From positions 1 to 64,000 of the forward strand of contig JABFFZ010000006.1 of assembly GCA_013112725.1 (NCBI GenBank): a stretch of DNA of 64,000 bases, in the 5' to 3' direction. The notes under the pieces were generated by a model. The model did not search any database and was not told the origin of the DNA. It saw nothing but the letters and a program-made list of their open reading frames with translations. The DNA is from Chloroflexota bacterium (GTDB lineage: Bacteria > Chloroflexota > Anaerolineae > Promineifilales > Promineifilaceae). This document shows positions 34,149 to 42,378 of the stretch, piece by piece. The stretch's first letter is position 1. The number at the start of each line of letters is the position of its first letter. The position numbers and the translations under genes were made by a program.

Positions 34149-34574
34149 TTACAACGGCCAGTCACGTAACATCCGCTCGGTCTCTTCGGAGTGGCCGCTT
34201 TCATCGCGGACCATATCTTCTAGCTGTACCATCGCTCCTTTATCGCCAAAGGCTTCCGCTTCCTGGGCGCGGGTGGTGTAATCTTCCACGGCGCGGCGTT
34301 CGGCGGCTAAGATGGCTTGCAGCATTTCGCGGTTGTTGTGCGCTGCAGGTACGGGGCGGGGGGTGGTGGTGGGTTCACCGCCTAGAGCCACAATTTTGTT
34401 GGCCAGGTATTGGGCGTGTAGCTGTTCGTCGGCGACTTCGGTGAGGAAGAATTGGGCCAGTTGGGGGCGGTAGGGGCCGGTGGCTTTGGCGGCATAGGTG
34501 ATGTATTGGATGATGGCGCTCAGCTCACCAGCCAGGTCTTCGTTCAGATGGTCAATAAACGTTTGTTTGTCCAT
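34149..34574 (-). CDS. Ferritin-like protein (bacterioferritin/Dps-related)
   Basis: A 141-residue four-helix diiron protein for iron storage or peroxide detoxification. Ligands are visible in each helix: Glu in NEDLAGELSAI, ExxH in EVADEQLHAQYL, Glu in ILAAERRAVEDY and ExxH-like in DESGHSEET. It lacks the extra helix of full bacterioferritin. AAGGAGATAAC gives a strong ribosome site for the ATG at 34574; the longer frame to 34634 reads through a repeat. Convergent with the GNAT gene. Confidence 0.85.
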   Translation of the reverse strand: MDKQTFIDHLNEDLAGELSAIIQYITYAAKATGPYRPQLAQFFLTEVADEQLHAQYLANKIVALGGEPTTTPRPVPAAHNNREMLQAILAAERRAVEDYTTRAQEAEAFGDKGAMVQLEDMVRDESGHSEETERMLRDWPL

Positions 34575-34958
34575 GTTATCTCCTTGTGGATAAGGGTTAG
34601 TGGCTGGTGGCTTGTACCAGTAACCAGCAACCAACTACCAGCCACGCATTCTAATGACTGACCTCAGTGTAGCCTGATGCCGCCGGGCGGCAAGTGCCAG
34701 ATGTCATTTTCTTTGCATATTCGGTTGATCTGCCGCCATTTCACCCCCATGCCTGTTCGTCTATTGTAAAAGTTTTGGTAAAGTGAGTGGGCGTAGTGGT
34801 TGGTGGTTGGTGGCTGGTTGCTTGTACCAGCCACCAGCCACTATTGAAGGAGTTCAACATGGGTGCGACACACCACAGCCTGCACTGAACGCAGTGATGT
34901 GCTGAATGAAAATTCATAATTCATCCTTCATAATTCATAATTTTCAGAGGAGGCTCAT
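34575..34958. other. Spacer rich in GGCTGGTGGCTTGTACCAG phrases
   Basis: Two hairpins of the GGTGGCTGGTGG family (about 34599-34643 and 34796-34846) and an AATTCATAATTCAT hairpin (34907-34945) fill the space. The last lies directly before the hydrolase ribosome site. No gene is evident. Confidence 0.6.
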
Positions 34959-35789
34959 TTGACCGACAACATTCCTTATATCTCATGGGGTGGCAGCGGT
35001 GAAGTGCTGCACTTTGCCCACCCCAATGCTTACCCGCCGGCCTGTTTCCGGCAGTTCTTGGCCCCGTTTACGCAGAAGTACCGGGTGGTGGCGATGGAGC
35101 AACGGCCGTTGTGGCCCGGCGCCCAACCTCAATCTTTGCCTGACTGGCGGGACCTGGCTGATGATTTGATTACGTTCTTTGGCCAACAAGGGCTGCGCCA
35201 GGTGATTGGCCTGGGGCATTCGTTGGGGGCGGTGATTACGGCCGTGGCTGCCGCCAAACGCCCAGACCTGTTTCGCCAGCTTGTGTTGGTAGACCCTGTG
35301 TTTGTGCTGCCGGCCATGTTGGCGGCTATTGCCCAACTGCCCGGTGGAGTAGAGGAACTACCACTGCTGGCAGCGGCCCGCAACCGGCGGTATCAATGGC
35401 CCGATTTGCAAACAGCGTTTGCCCATTACCGGCAAAAGCCCGTGTTTGCCCGCTTCTCAGACGAATCGTTGTGGGATTATGTCAATAATAGCTTTGCTCT
35501 GGGCGAGGACAACCTGTTCACCCTGCGCTTTTCCCGCGAATGGGAGGCGCATTTGTACGGACAAATGATGGGGAATGGGGGGCTGGTGTGGGATTATCTG
35601 CCGCAGGTAACGCAGCCAACGCTGGCGGTGCGGGCCATGGAAACCGATACCCTGCACCCAGAAGCATGGGCGCGCTGGCAGCAAATTCAGCCGGAAGCGA
35701 CCTTTGTGGAGGTGGCGGATGTGGGGCACTTGTTGATGTTGGAACGGCCGTTGCCGGTAGCCAATCTCATCCTTTCCCATCTGCAATGA
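34959..35789 (+). CDS. Alpha/beta hydrolase
   Basis: A 276-residue cytoplasmic alpha/beta hydrolase. The nucleophile elbow is GLGHSLGA (Ser), and the catalytic His is in VADVGHLLMLERP. Substrate unknown; esterase or lactonase activity is typical. The start is an unusual TTG at 34959, decided by a strong AGAGGAGG 6-7 nt upstream and the lack of other in-frame starts. Its end merges with a GGTGGCTGG-type repeat shared with the convergent response regulator. Confidence 0.85.
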   Translation: MTDNIPYISWGGSGEVLHFAHPNAYPPACFRQFLAPFTQKYRVVAMEQRPLWPGAQPQSLPDWRDLADDLITFFGQQGLRQVIGLGHSLGAVITAVAAAKRPDLFRQLVLVDPVFVLPAMLAAIAQLPGGVEELPLLAAARNRRYQWPDLQTAFAHYRQKPVFARFSDESLWDYVNNSFALGEDNLFTLRFSREWEAHLYGQMMGNGGLVWDYLPQVTQPTLAVRAMETDTLHPEAWARWQQIQPEATFVEVADVGHLLMLERPLPVANLILSHLQ

Positions 35790-35852
35790 TGTGGTGGCTG
35801 GCGGTTGGTTACCAGCCACCAGCCGCTAACCACCAGCCACCAACCGATACCC
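35789..35852. repeat. GGTGGCTGG-family hairpin between convergent genes
   Basis: TGGTGGCTGGCGGTTGGTTA and complementary ACCAGCCACCAGCC and AACCACCAGCCACC phrases. It supplies the stop and last residues (LVAGG) of the response regulator. Confidence 0.65.
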
Positions 35853-36521
35853 AAATCCCCGCACCGTTAACAACAGTTCCGGGTGGCTGCTGTCTTTCTC
35901 AATTTTGGCCCGTAGGCGCTGCACATGCACATCCACCGTGCGTGAATCGCCTAGATATTCATATCCCCACGCCTGGCGCAGCAGCGTTTCCCGGCCAAAG
36001 ACATACCCAGGCCGCTGCATAAAAAGTTGCAGCAGCGCATACTCTCTAGGCGTCAGTTCAATCTCTTTGCCATTCAGTTCCGCCCGGCAAAGGTGCGGGT
36101 ATAGGGTAAGTGGGCCGCAATGCAGCGGTGTTTCCGCCGTGTCTCCCTTCATTTGTTCCACCAGCCGGAACAGGGCGCGCACCTGGGCCAACAGTTCCCC
36201 TGGCGCAAACGGTTTGGTCAGGTAAGCATCGGCCCCCAGTTCCAGCCCCAACACCTTGTCTGGCAGCATATCTCTGGCGGTGAGCATGAGAATGGGTACA
36301 TAAAGAGGCTGTTGGCGAATGGCGCGGCAGACCTGGTAGCCATCCATATCCGGCAGCATAATGTCCAGAATAACCAGGTCAGGTTGGGTGGCAAATTGGG
36401 TCAGGGCATCGGCGCCGGTGGCGGCGACGGCCGTTTCATACCCCGCACGCTGCAAAATGGCCGATAGGGCGCCGGTGATCGCCTGTTCATCATCCACCAG
36501 TAAAATACGTTTGCTCTCCAT
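35826..36521 (-). CDS. OmpR-family response regulator
   Basis: A 231-residue two-domain regulator. Receiver: DDE near residue 10, phospho-acceptor Asp in LVILDIMLPDMDG, Thr in MLTARD and Lys in LTKPF. DNA-binding winged helix: LTPREYALLQLFMQRPG and SRTVDVHVQRLRAKI. The start is ATG at 36521 or GTG at 36530. No histidine kinase is adjacent, so it is an orphan in this window. It ends in repeat-encoded residues. Confidence 0.9.
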   Translation of the reverse strand: MESKRILLVDDEQAITGALSAILQRAGYETAVAATGADALTQFATQPDLVILDIMLPDMDGYQVCRAIRQQPLYVPILMLTARDMLPDKVLGLELGADAYLTKPFAPGELLAQVRALFRLVEQMKGDTAETPLHCGPLTLYPHLCRAELNGKEIELTPREYALLQLFMQRPGYVFGRETLLRQAWGYEYLGDSRTVDVHVQRLRAKIEKDSSHPELLLTVRGFGYRLVAGG

Positions 36522-36588
36522 GCCCGGCACTATAACACAGCGCCGGGCAGGGACAAATGGGAGATTGAGGAGGCGCGGTTGCTTACAA

Positions 36589-36617
36589 ACGACAAACTCT
36601 GGGCGAAGTTATATAAT
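36589..36617 (+). promoter_or_regulatory. Promoter for the first polysaccharide gene
   Basis: TATAAT at 36612-36617 with ACGACA near 36589-36594 at 17 nt. A 10-bp perfect hairpin, TTCAACTTTT at 36638-36647 with 36652-36661, lies in the leader 19 nt before the ATG at 36681. Confidence 0.5.
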
Positions 36618-36680
36618 CGCCCACAGCAAACAAGAAATTCAACTTTTCGCCAAAAGTTGAACTTCTGACAAGAACAGCAA

Positions 36681-38048
36681 ATGATCAAGAGCGCCTCGTC
36701 ACTAACGGCCGTAACCACCGCCAGAAGTTGGTTTATGCACCAGACCTTATCTGCCTGGTTGTTAACCGGTATGCGGTTTCTCTGGCTGTTATTTCTGCTG
36801 CTGGCCCTGCTCAGCCATTCCGATGGCGGGCGGCAAGGGCCGTTTACCTGGGGCGGCGTGGGGCTGCCCGGTGGCTGGCGGGTAGGGCTTTTGAGCCTGC
36901 TGCCGCTGTTGTTGGCGGTGGGGTTGGTCTGGCGCTGGTGGCAGGCGCCACGAACCAATAGTTGGTCATGGGGGTCAGGGCGGGTTACCCTGCCGCTGGT
37001 GTGGCTGACGCTATTGGTCATGGTGAATGGGGTCGCCTGGGGGTGGCACACGGCCGTACTCATGCTGCTCCTCTTCTGGCTGATGTATGCCAGCCTGATT
37101 CATCTCTTCCCGCAGCATCCCCCCTGGCATGGCCTGATAGCGGTGATCGCGGTGGTCATTATTTTGCAGACAGGCGTAGCCATTGCCCAATTTGGGCTGC
37201 AACGGGAAGTAGGACTGGCCTGGCTGGGCGAACCGGTTTTGACCCCATTTGCACGCGGTATCAGCGTGGTGATGAACGGCGAAACGCCCTGGCTGCGGGC
37301 GTATGGTCTAAACAGCCACCCTAACCGGTTGGGCTGGAAGCTGGTACTGCTGTGGTGGATGCTCTGGCCCTGCCGCCATATCGTCACCGGCTGGCTGCGG
37401 GCCGGGGTGTGGCTGGCCTTACTCGGCGGCATGGCCGGTATTCTGGTTAGCCTGTCCCGTTCGGCGTGGCTGGCCTGGCTGGGCGGCGCGGTCGTCTGGA
37501 TGCTGGCCGATTGGGTCTGGTGGCGTCGGGAACGGGTACGGCCGTCCCTCCTGCTGCCCGCATTGATCCTGCTCATACCGGCGCTGTTTGTTTTGGCATA
37601 TACGCCGCTCGTGGTGGGCCGCTTCTCCCCACCCGGTAACACTCTGGAACTGTTATCGCTGTCCGAACGGCTGCGCGATGCGCCGCTGGCCTGGCAGCTA
37701 ATGGTAAACTACCCCTGGCGCGGCGTTGGTCTGGAACAATTTCGTCAGGCGGCGACGGTCTTGCATCCGCAGGCCGGGTTGGTACACGTAACGCCCCTGT
37801 TGGTAGGGGCCGAATTGGGCGTACCCGGTTTTCTGGTCTGGCTCTGGCTGTTGGCTGCGCCCCTGCTACGCCGCGATTTGTTGGTGAATTTTGCGCCGCA
37901 GACGGCCGTGTGGGTTGCCATTCTCATCATCAGCCTGCTGCAACCGGAGCCAACGCCATTCACCATGCAAGGCGCCATCCTGTTCGGCCTGGCTGCCGCC
38001 CTCTGGTCTGCGCCCTGGCCCGGCGGTTTGGGCAGGGCAGGAGCTTGA
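36681..38048 (+). CDS. O-antigen ligase/polymerase-like membrane protein
   Basis: A 455-residue polytopic protein with about ten hydrophobic helices and a periplasmic loop near residues 310-370, ending in the family feature PWRGVGLEQFRQ followed by LLVGAELGVPGFLVWLW. This is the Wzy/WaaL (Wzy_C) pattern for polymerising or ligating polysaccharide chains at the outer face of the membrane. It starts the exopolysaccharide cluster, followed by a flippase and a second ligase-like protein. Internal ATGs at 36735 and later are possible alternative starts. Confidence 0.82.
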   Translation: MIKSASSLTAVTTARSWFMHQTLSAWLLTGMRFLWLLFLLLALLSHSDGGRQGPFTWGGVGLPGGWRVGLLSLLPLLLAVGLVWRWWQAPRTNSWSWGSGRVTLPLVWLTLLVMVNGVAWGWHTAVLMLLLFWLMYASLIHLFPQHPPWHGLIAVIAVVIILQTGVAIAQFGLQREVGLAWLGEPVLTPFARGISVVMNGETPWLRAYGLNSHPNRLGWKLVLLWWMLWPCRHIVTGWLRAGVWLALLGGMAGILVSLSRSAWLAWLGGAVVWMLADWVWWRRERVRPSLLLPALILLIPALFVLAYTPLVVGRFSPPGNTLELLSLSERLRDAPLAWQLMVNYPWRGVGLEQFRQAATVLHPQAGLVHVTPLLVGAELGVPGFLVWLWLLAAPLLRRDLLVNFAPQTAVWVAILIISLLQPEPTPFTMQGAILFGLAAALWSAPWPGGLGRAGA

Positions 38049-38053
38049 GAAAT

Positions 38054-38102
38054 TAAGAGATTGAGAGATTGGCGTCACACTAATCTCCCAATCTCCAATC
38101 TC
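38054..38102. repeat. GAGATTGG-family hairpin before the flippase
   Basis: AAGAGATTGAGAGATTGG faces AATCTCCCAATCTCCAATCTC. It separates the ligase-like gene from the flippase and ends next to AAAGGAAA, the flippase ribosome site. Confidence 0.65.
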
Positions 38103-38119
38103 AAAGGAAACCAACCACC

Positions 38120-39385
38120 TTGTTCACATCCGGCCTCCACCGCCGCCTGGCGCAAAATACCGTAACCAAACTCTCTTCCGAACTGGTAGGGCGGCTGGCC
38201 ATGCTGGCGCTGGTTATCCTGGCGGCGCGGCGGTTGGGCGCTGCCGGTTTTGGCCTGTATAGTTACGGGCTGGCGTTGGGGCTGGTGTGGGCGCAGGTGG
38301 CGGATATGGGGTTGCAGGTGTTAACGGCGCGAGAAGTGGCCGTTCACGGCCGTGCCGCCCAACCGTATGCGCGCATGGCCTTTCATTTGAAAGTGGGGTT
38401 AAGCGTCGTCGTGATCGCCGGGCTGCTGCTGACGACAACCCGGCAGCCGGCCCCGGCGCGGTTGAGTCTGTTGTTGTTAGGGGCGATGCAGTTGAGCAAT
38501 ACCTACCTGGAGTTTGTGGCTTATATTTTTCGTGGGCAGCAGGCGTTGGCCCAAGAAGCCTGGTTGTTGGGGGCGGCGCGGGTGCTGATGGCCGTTAGCG
38601 GCGTCCTGATCCTGTGGCGCGGCGGCGGCGTCAATGGGCTGGCAGTGGCCGGGCTGGCGGCCGTCTTAACCATGACCGGCATGGGCTTATACCGGCTGCG
38701 CCAGGACGGCTGGCTGCAATCTCTCACCCGGCCCATCACCAACCCGGCGAAAGAGGATGACCGTTACGGCCGTATCCTGTGCCAGGCCTTTCCGCTGGGC
38801 ATCGCCATTTTCCTCTCCATTGCCTATACCCGGCTGGCAGTTTTGCTGTTGCAGGTGCGTTTAGGGGAAACGGCCGTGGCCCAATTTAGCGCCGCCGCCC
38901 GGTTGGTGGAACCGATGCAAATTATTCCCGCTTCGCTGCTGGCCGCCGTCTTTCCGGCCATCGCCCTGGCCTGGCAGCAAGACCGCCCTCAGGCCCGCCG
39001 CCTGGGTTGGTACGTCAGTGGCCTGTTGGCCGGAGGGGGGCTGCTGCTGGCGGCGGCTTTTTGGCTCACGGCCGGCTGGTTGATGCCCTTGTTGTACGGC
39101 CGTGACTACACACCCGGCATTCCCGTGTTGCAACTGCTGGCTCTGGCTCTCATCCCCACCTTTGTCAACTACAGCCTGACCCACTACTTAATTGCCCGCC
39201 GCCAGCAGGCCTACCTGATCTTCTTTAACGCGGGCATGTTGGCCGTCCACGCGCTCTTGTGCTGGCGGCTCATTCCCCTGTACGGCATCACCGGCCCCGC
39301 CATTTCCCTCATTTTGGCAGAATGTTTATTGTTTATTGCCTGCCTGGGGGCGTTGCGGATGGGGAGATGGGGAGACTTGTCCTGA
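38120..39385 (+). CDS. Polysaccharide flippase (Wzx-like, MOP superfamily)
   Basis: A 421-residue protein with twelve or so hydrophobic segments of the Wzx/MATE type, including an N-terminal LAQNTVTKLSSELVGRL amphipathic entry and AARRLGAAGFGLYSYG, a family signature. It would flip lipid-linked oligosaccharides across the membrane. The start is TTG at 38120 with AAAGGAAA about 10 nt upstream. Works with the neighbouring polymerases and glycosyltransferases. Confidence 0.85.
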   Translation: MFTSGLHRRLAQNTVTKLSSELVGRLAMLALVILAARRLGAAGFGLYSYGLALGLVWAQVADMGLQVLTAREVAVHGRAAQPYARMAFHLKVGLSVVVIAGLLLTTTRQPAPARLSLLLLGAMQLSNTYLEFVAYIFRGQQALAQEAWLLGAARVLMAVSGVLILWRGGGVNGLAVAGLAAVLTMTGMGLYRLRQDGWLQSLTRPITNPAKEDDRYGRILCQAFPLGIAIFLSIAYTRLAVLLLQVRLGETAVAQFSAAARLVEPMQIIPASLLAAVFPAIALAWQQDRPQARRLGWYVSGLLAGGGLLLAAAFWLTAGWLMPLLYGRDYTPGIPVLQLLALALIPTFVNYSLTHYLIARRQQAYLIFFNAGMLAVHALLCWRLIPLYGITGPAISLILAECLLFIACLGALRMGRWGDLS

Positions 39386-39440
39386 GCTTGTCGAAGGATT
39401 GGGATATTAGTTACCAACCACCAGCCACTATAGCACTCCC

Positions 39441-39530
39441 AAATAAGTTGTGAATGGAGGAGAGGCTTTAGCCGATACGTGGTTCGCCTAAAGGCTCTCC
39501 TCAGACTGTCCACATTTCAGATAGGGTTGG
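39441..39530. repeat. 90-bp palindromic element, copy 2 (inverted relative to copy 1)
   Basis: GTGAATGGAGGAGAGGCTTT through CTGTCCACATTTCAGATA is the reverse complement of 21841-21930 with a few differences. It sits just upstream of the ATG at 39545. Confidence 0.7.
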
Positions 39531-39544
39531 TATATCAAAAACTT

Positions 39545-41260
39545 ATGCTCCAAAGAACCCTCCCCCATTTACCCCTTATCAGCCTGACGCTGTTGGCATT
39601 TAGCCTACCGTTTGAGCTGGATAAAGTGCTGGGGCGCGTTGGCCCGCTAACGGTGACGAATGTGGAATTGTTGCTGGCGCTGACGCTGCTGGCAACGGCC
39701 GTGACCCTGTTCCAAGCCCGCACCCGGCCCCGCCTGCCTGACCGTTACTGGCTGTGGCTACTCCCCTTTGGTCTGGCGCTGCTGTTGGCCGCCCTTTTTG
39801 CCCCGGCGCACCAGGCCAATGCCTTCAAAGCTGCCCTGCGGCTGATGAGCGGCGTTTTGTTGGCGCTGGCCGTCCTGCAAATTGTGCGGCAGCGGCGTGA
39901 CGGCTACCTGGTAGCCGCCGGTCTGTTGGCCGGTGGCCTCATCGCTGCCGGTATTGGCATGTGGGAAAGTTATCGCTATCAGGAATTAAGCTGGCTGGCG
40001 CTGTTTCGGGCCAAAGTGACGGTGGCCGGGCAGTACATCCGCCTCACCGGGCCGTTTGACTATGCCAATCAGGCAGCCATGTTCATTGAAGCCTCGCTGC
40101 CCTTTTTGCTGGCGCTGGCCTGGGTAGTTGCCTACGGCAAAATGGCCGGGCGGCGGCGCGGGCTGTTATTACTATTTCTGGGTTTGCTTACACTCTTCTA
40201 TGTGCAGGCCAGCGTATTGACTTTCAGCCGGGCCAGCTTTGCCACTATCCTGCTGGTAAGTTTACTGCTGGCGGGCTGGCTTTGCTGGCGGCAGCCTGCC
40301 GGCTGGCGGCGGTTGAGTGCCTGGTGGCTGGCACTGGCAGTAATAACCGGGCTGTTGGCGGCGGCCAATTTTGTAGGCAGCAGCGGCTTTCGCCTGCGGC
40401 TGCAAAGCGGCAATGAGGATCAATGGTATCTGGCCGAACTGGACACGCCACCTACTCTGACACTGGCGGCCAATACGTCTACACAGGTAGCGATCACGGC
40501 CGTGAACACCGGAAAACTCATCTGGCAAAGCGAAAACAATCCACCCATTGTGCTGGGGGCACGCTGGATCAATACAGAGACAGGGCGGGAACATGGGCAG
40601 CCGCGCTGGCCCTTTCCCGGCACGGTCATGCCGGGGCAGCAGGTGCAACTGGACGTTTTGGTGCGCGCGCCATCCCAGCCGGGCACGTATGAGTTGTATT
40701 GGGACGTGGTGCAGGAACATGTCACCTGGTTTGGCAATAAGAGCGGCCGTTTTGCCCGGACAATGGTGATCGTGACGCCGTCACTGTCGGGCACGGCCGT
40801 GACCCCCACCGAGACCACACGGGCCGGTTGGGGCTACAGTTTGCCCATCCCCAACCGGCGCACATTGTGGACGGTGGGCTGGCAAATGTGGCAGGAACGG
40901 CCGTGGCTGGGCGTTGGCTTTGACAACTATCGCCTGCTTTACGGCGCCCGGCTGGGTGACCCGCGCCTGAACAACACCATTCACACCAACAACTGGTATT
41001 TGGAAATGCTGGTGTCGCTGGGTATGGTGGGGGCGCTGCCTTTTTTCTTCTGGCTGTTCTGGTTGGCGCTGGATTTATGCCGGCAAACAAGCCGCCAGGA
41101 TACCACGATGTGGCGGTTGGTGGTTGCCGCCGGCCTGCTGACTTATCTGATTCACGGTTTTCTGGACTTCTTCTTGCTATTTAATGCCACAGGCTTATTA
41201 TTCTGGCTGTTAGTTGGCTTGTGGGCCGCCGAGAAAAAACGTTATGCGGATTGGAATTGA
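39545..41260 (+). CDS. O-antigen ligase-like protein with an inserted Ig-like domain
   Basis: A 571-residue polytopic Wzy_C-type protein. Ten or so helices are interrupted by a soluble segment (about residues 290-425) that looks like an Ig-like beta-sandwich: STQVAITAVNTGKLIWQ, VLGARWIN, MPGQQVQLDVLVRAPSQPG and TYELYWDV, similar to the NBR1 four-Trp domain pattern. After it the ligase part resumes (PWLGVGFDNYRL, HTNNWYLEMLVSLG). The ATG at 39545 is preferred; the longer frame reads the 90-bp repeat. The next gene starts 17 nt before its stop. Confidence 0.8.
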   Translation: MLQRTLPHLPLISLTLLAFSLPFELDKVLGRVGPLTVTNVELLLALTLLATAVTLFQARTRPRLPDRYWLWLLPFGLALLLAALFAPAHQANAFKAALRLMSGVLLALAVLQIVRQRRDGYLVAAGLLAGGLIAAGIGMWESYRYQELSWLALFRAKVTVAGQYIRLTGPFDYANQAAMFIEASLPFLLALAWVVAYGKMAGRRRGLLLLFLGLLTLFYVQASVLTFSRASFATILLVSLLLAGWLCWRQPAGWRRLSAWWLALAVITGLLAAANFVGSSGFRLRLQSGNEDQWYLAELDTPPTLTLAANTSTQVAITAVNTGKLIWQSENNPPIVLGARWINTETGREHGQPRWPFPGTVMPGQQVQLDVLVRAPSQPGTYELYWDVVQEHVTWFGNKSGRFARTMVIVTPSLSGTAVTPTETTRAGWGYSLPIPNRRTLWTVGWQMWQERPWLGVGFDNYRLLYGARLGDPRLNNTIHTNNWYLEMLVSLGMVGALPFFFWLFWLALDLCRQTSRQDTTMWRLVVAAGLLTYLIHGFLDFFLLFNATGLLFWLLVGLWAAEKKRYADWN

Positions 41261-42347
41261 ATGTACGCCGATGCTGGGCAACCGGTCGGGCGTGGGGCAT
41301 TATACCGAACAAATTGTGACACACCTGGCGCAGGCGCGGCCGGCGTGGGAATTTACCCTCTTTTGCAATCGTCCCCTGGAGCAATTGACTGTGCCGGGTC
41401 TCAGATTGGCAAATGGCTATTTTCCGCACAGCCGCTGGTTGTGGATGCAGTTCAAATTGCCCGGCGCTATCCGGCAAGAGTGGCCCGACCTGTGCCACTT
41501 TCCTAACAATTCGGCCCCCATCCGGCACGTGACCCCTTACGTCACCACCATTCACGACGCTTCTCTTTTCCTGTATCGCCGCCACCATCCCTGGTCACGC
41601 CTGCTGGCTTTGCGCCTGCTGATGCCCCTGGTAGCGCGCCGCGCCAGCGCCGTGATCACCGATTCGGAAAGCGCCCGCGCCGATCTGGTGCGCGTGTTGG
41701 GGCTGCCGCCGGATAAAGTCCACGCCATTCACCTGGCTGTGGCCGACAGCTTTCACCCCTGGCACACAGCGCCAGAGCGGGGAAATTTGCAAGAAAAGTA
41801 TGGGCTGCCGCCGCAGTTTATTCTGTATGTGGGGTCCATTGAGCCGCGCAAGAATCTGCGGCGGCTTGTTCAAGCCGTCAGCGGTTTACACCGGCGGGGG
41901 CTTAGAGCGCATTTGTGTCTGGTCGGCCCTAATGGTCGGCTGCTGGATGTTTTGCAGAAAGAAGCGGCGCAGTTGGGGCTTGCCGGGTTTGTTCATTATT
42001 TGGGTTATGTACACCAGGACGATTTGCCCGGCCTGTATTCGCTGGCGACGGTGTTTGCCTTTCCTTCGCTGTATGAGGGGTTTGGGCTGCCGCCGTTGGA
42101 GGCGATGGCCTGCGGCGCGCCCGTCCTCACCAGCCGGGGCACGGCCATGGCGGAGGTGTGCGGCGAGGCGGCCTGGCTGGTGGACCCGCGCGATGTGGCC
42201 GAAATGATCGCCGGTTTGTATACCTTGCTCACCGACGTGCGCCAGCGTGACGTTTTGCGGGAAAAGGGGTGGGCGCGGGTGCAGCAGTTCACCTGGGCGC
42301 AAACGGCAGAGAAAACGGCCGTGCTTTACGAGAAGGTCATTGGGTAA
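41244..42347 (+). CDS. Family 4 glycosyltransferase (GT-B)
   Basis: A 367-residue GT4 enzyme of the polysaccharide cluster. N-terminal GNRSGVGHYTEQIV; C-terminal nucleotide-sugar site FILYVGSIEPRKN, and FAFPSLYEGFGLPPLEAMACG with the EGFGLPxLE motif. The ATG at 41244 is 17 nt inside the previous gene, so translation is coupled. The C-terminus YEKVIG and stop are encoded by one arm of a 49-bp palindrome shared with the convergent GT gene. Confidence 0.9.
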   Translation: MRIGIECTPMLGNRSGVGHYTEQIVTHLAQARPAWEFTLFCNRPLEQLTVPGLRLANGYFPHSRWLWMQFKLPGAIRQEWPDLCHFPNNSAPIRHVTPYVTTIHDASLFLYRRHHPWSRLLALRLLMPLVARRASAVITDSESARADLVRVLGLPPDKVHAIHLAVADSFHPWHTAPERGNLQEKYGLPPQFILYVGSIEPRKNLRRLVQAVSGLHRRGLRAHLCLVGPNGRLLDVLQKEAAQLGLAGFVHYLGYVHQDDLPGLYSLATVFAFPSLYEGFGLPPLEAMACGAPVLTSRGTAMAEVCGEAAWLVDPRDVAEMIAGLYTLLTDVRQRDVLREKGWARVQQFTWAQTAEKTAVLYEKVIG

Positions 42348-42378
42348 TTGGCAGAGCCAATTACCCAATGACCTTCTC
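42330..42378. terminator. Perfect 23-bp-stem palindrome carrying both stop codons
   Basis: The arm at 42330-42352 (GAGAAGGTCATTGGG...) pairs perfectly with 42356-42378 around AGA. Both convergent glycosyltransferase genes end inside it, each reading VIG then stop. It could act as a bidirectional terminator or processing site despite lacking a T-run. Confidence 0.8.
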
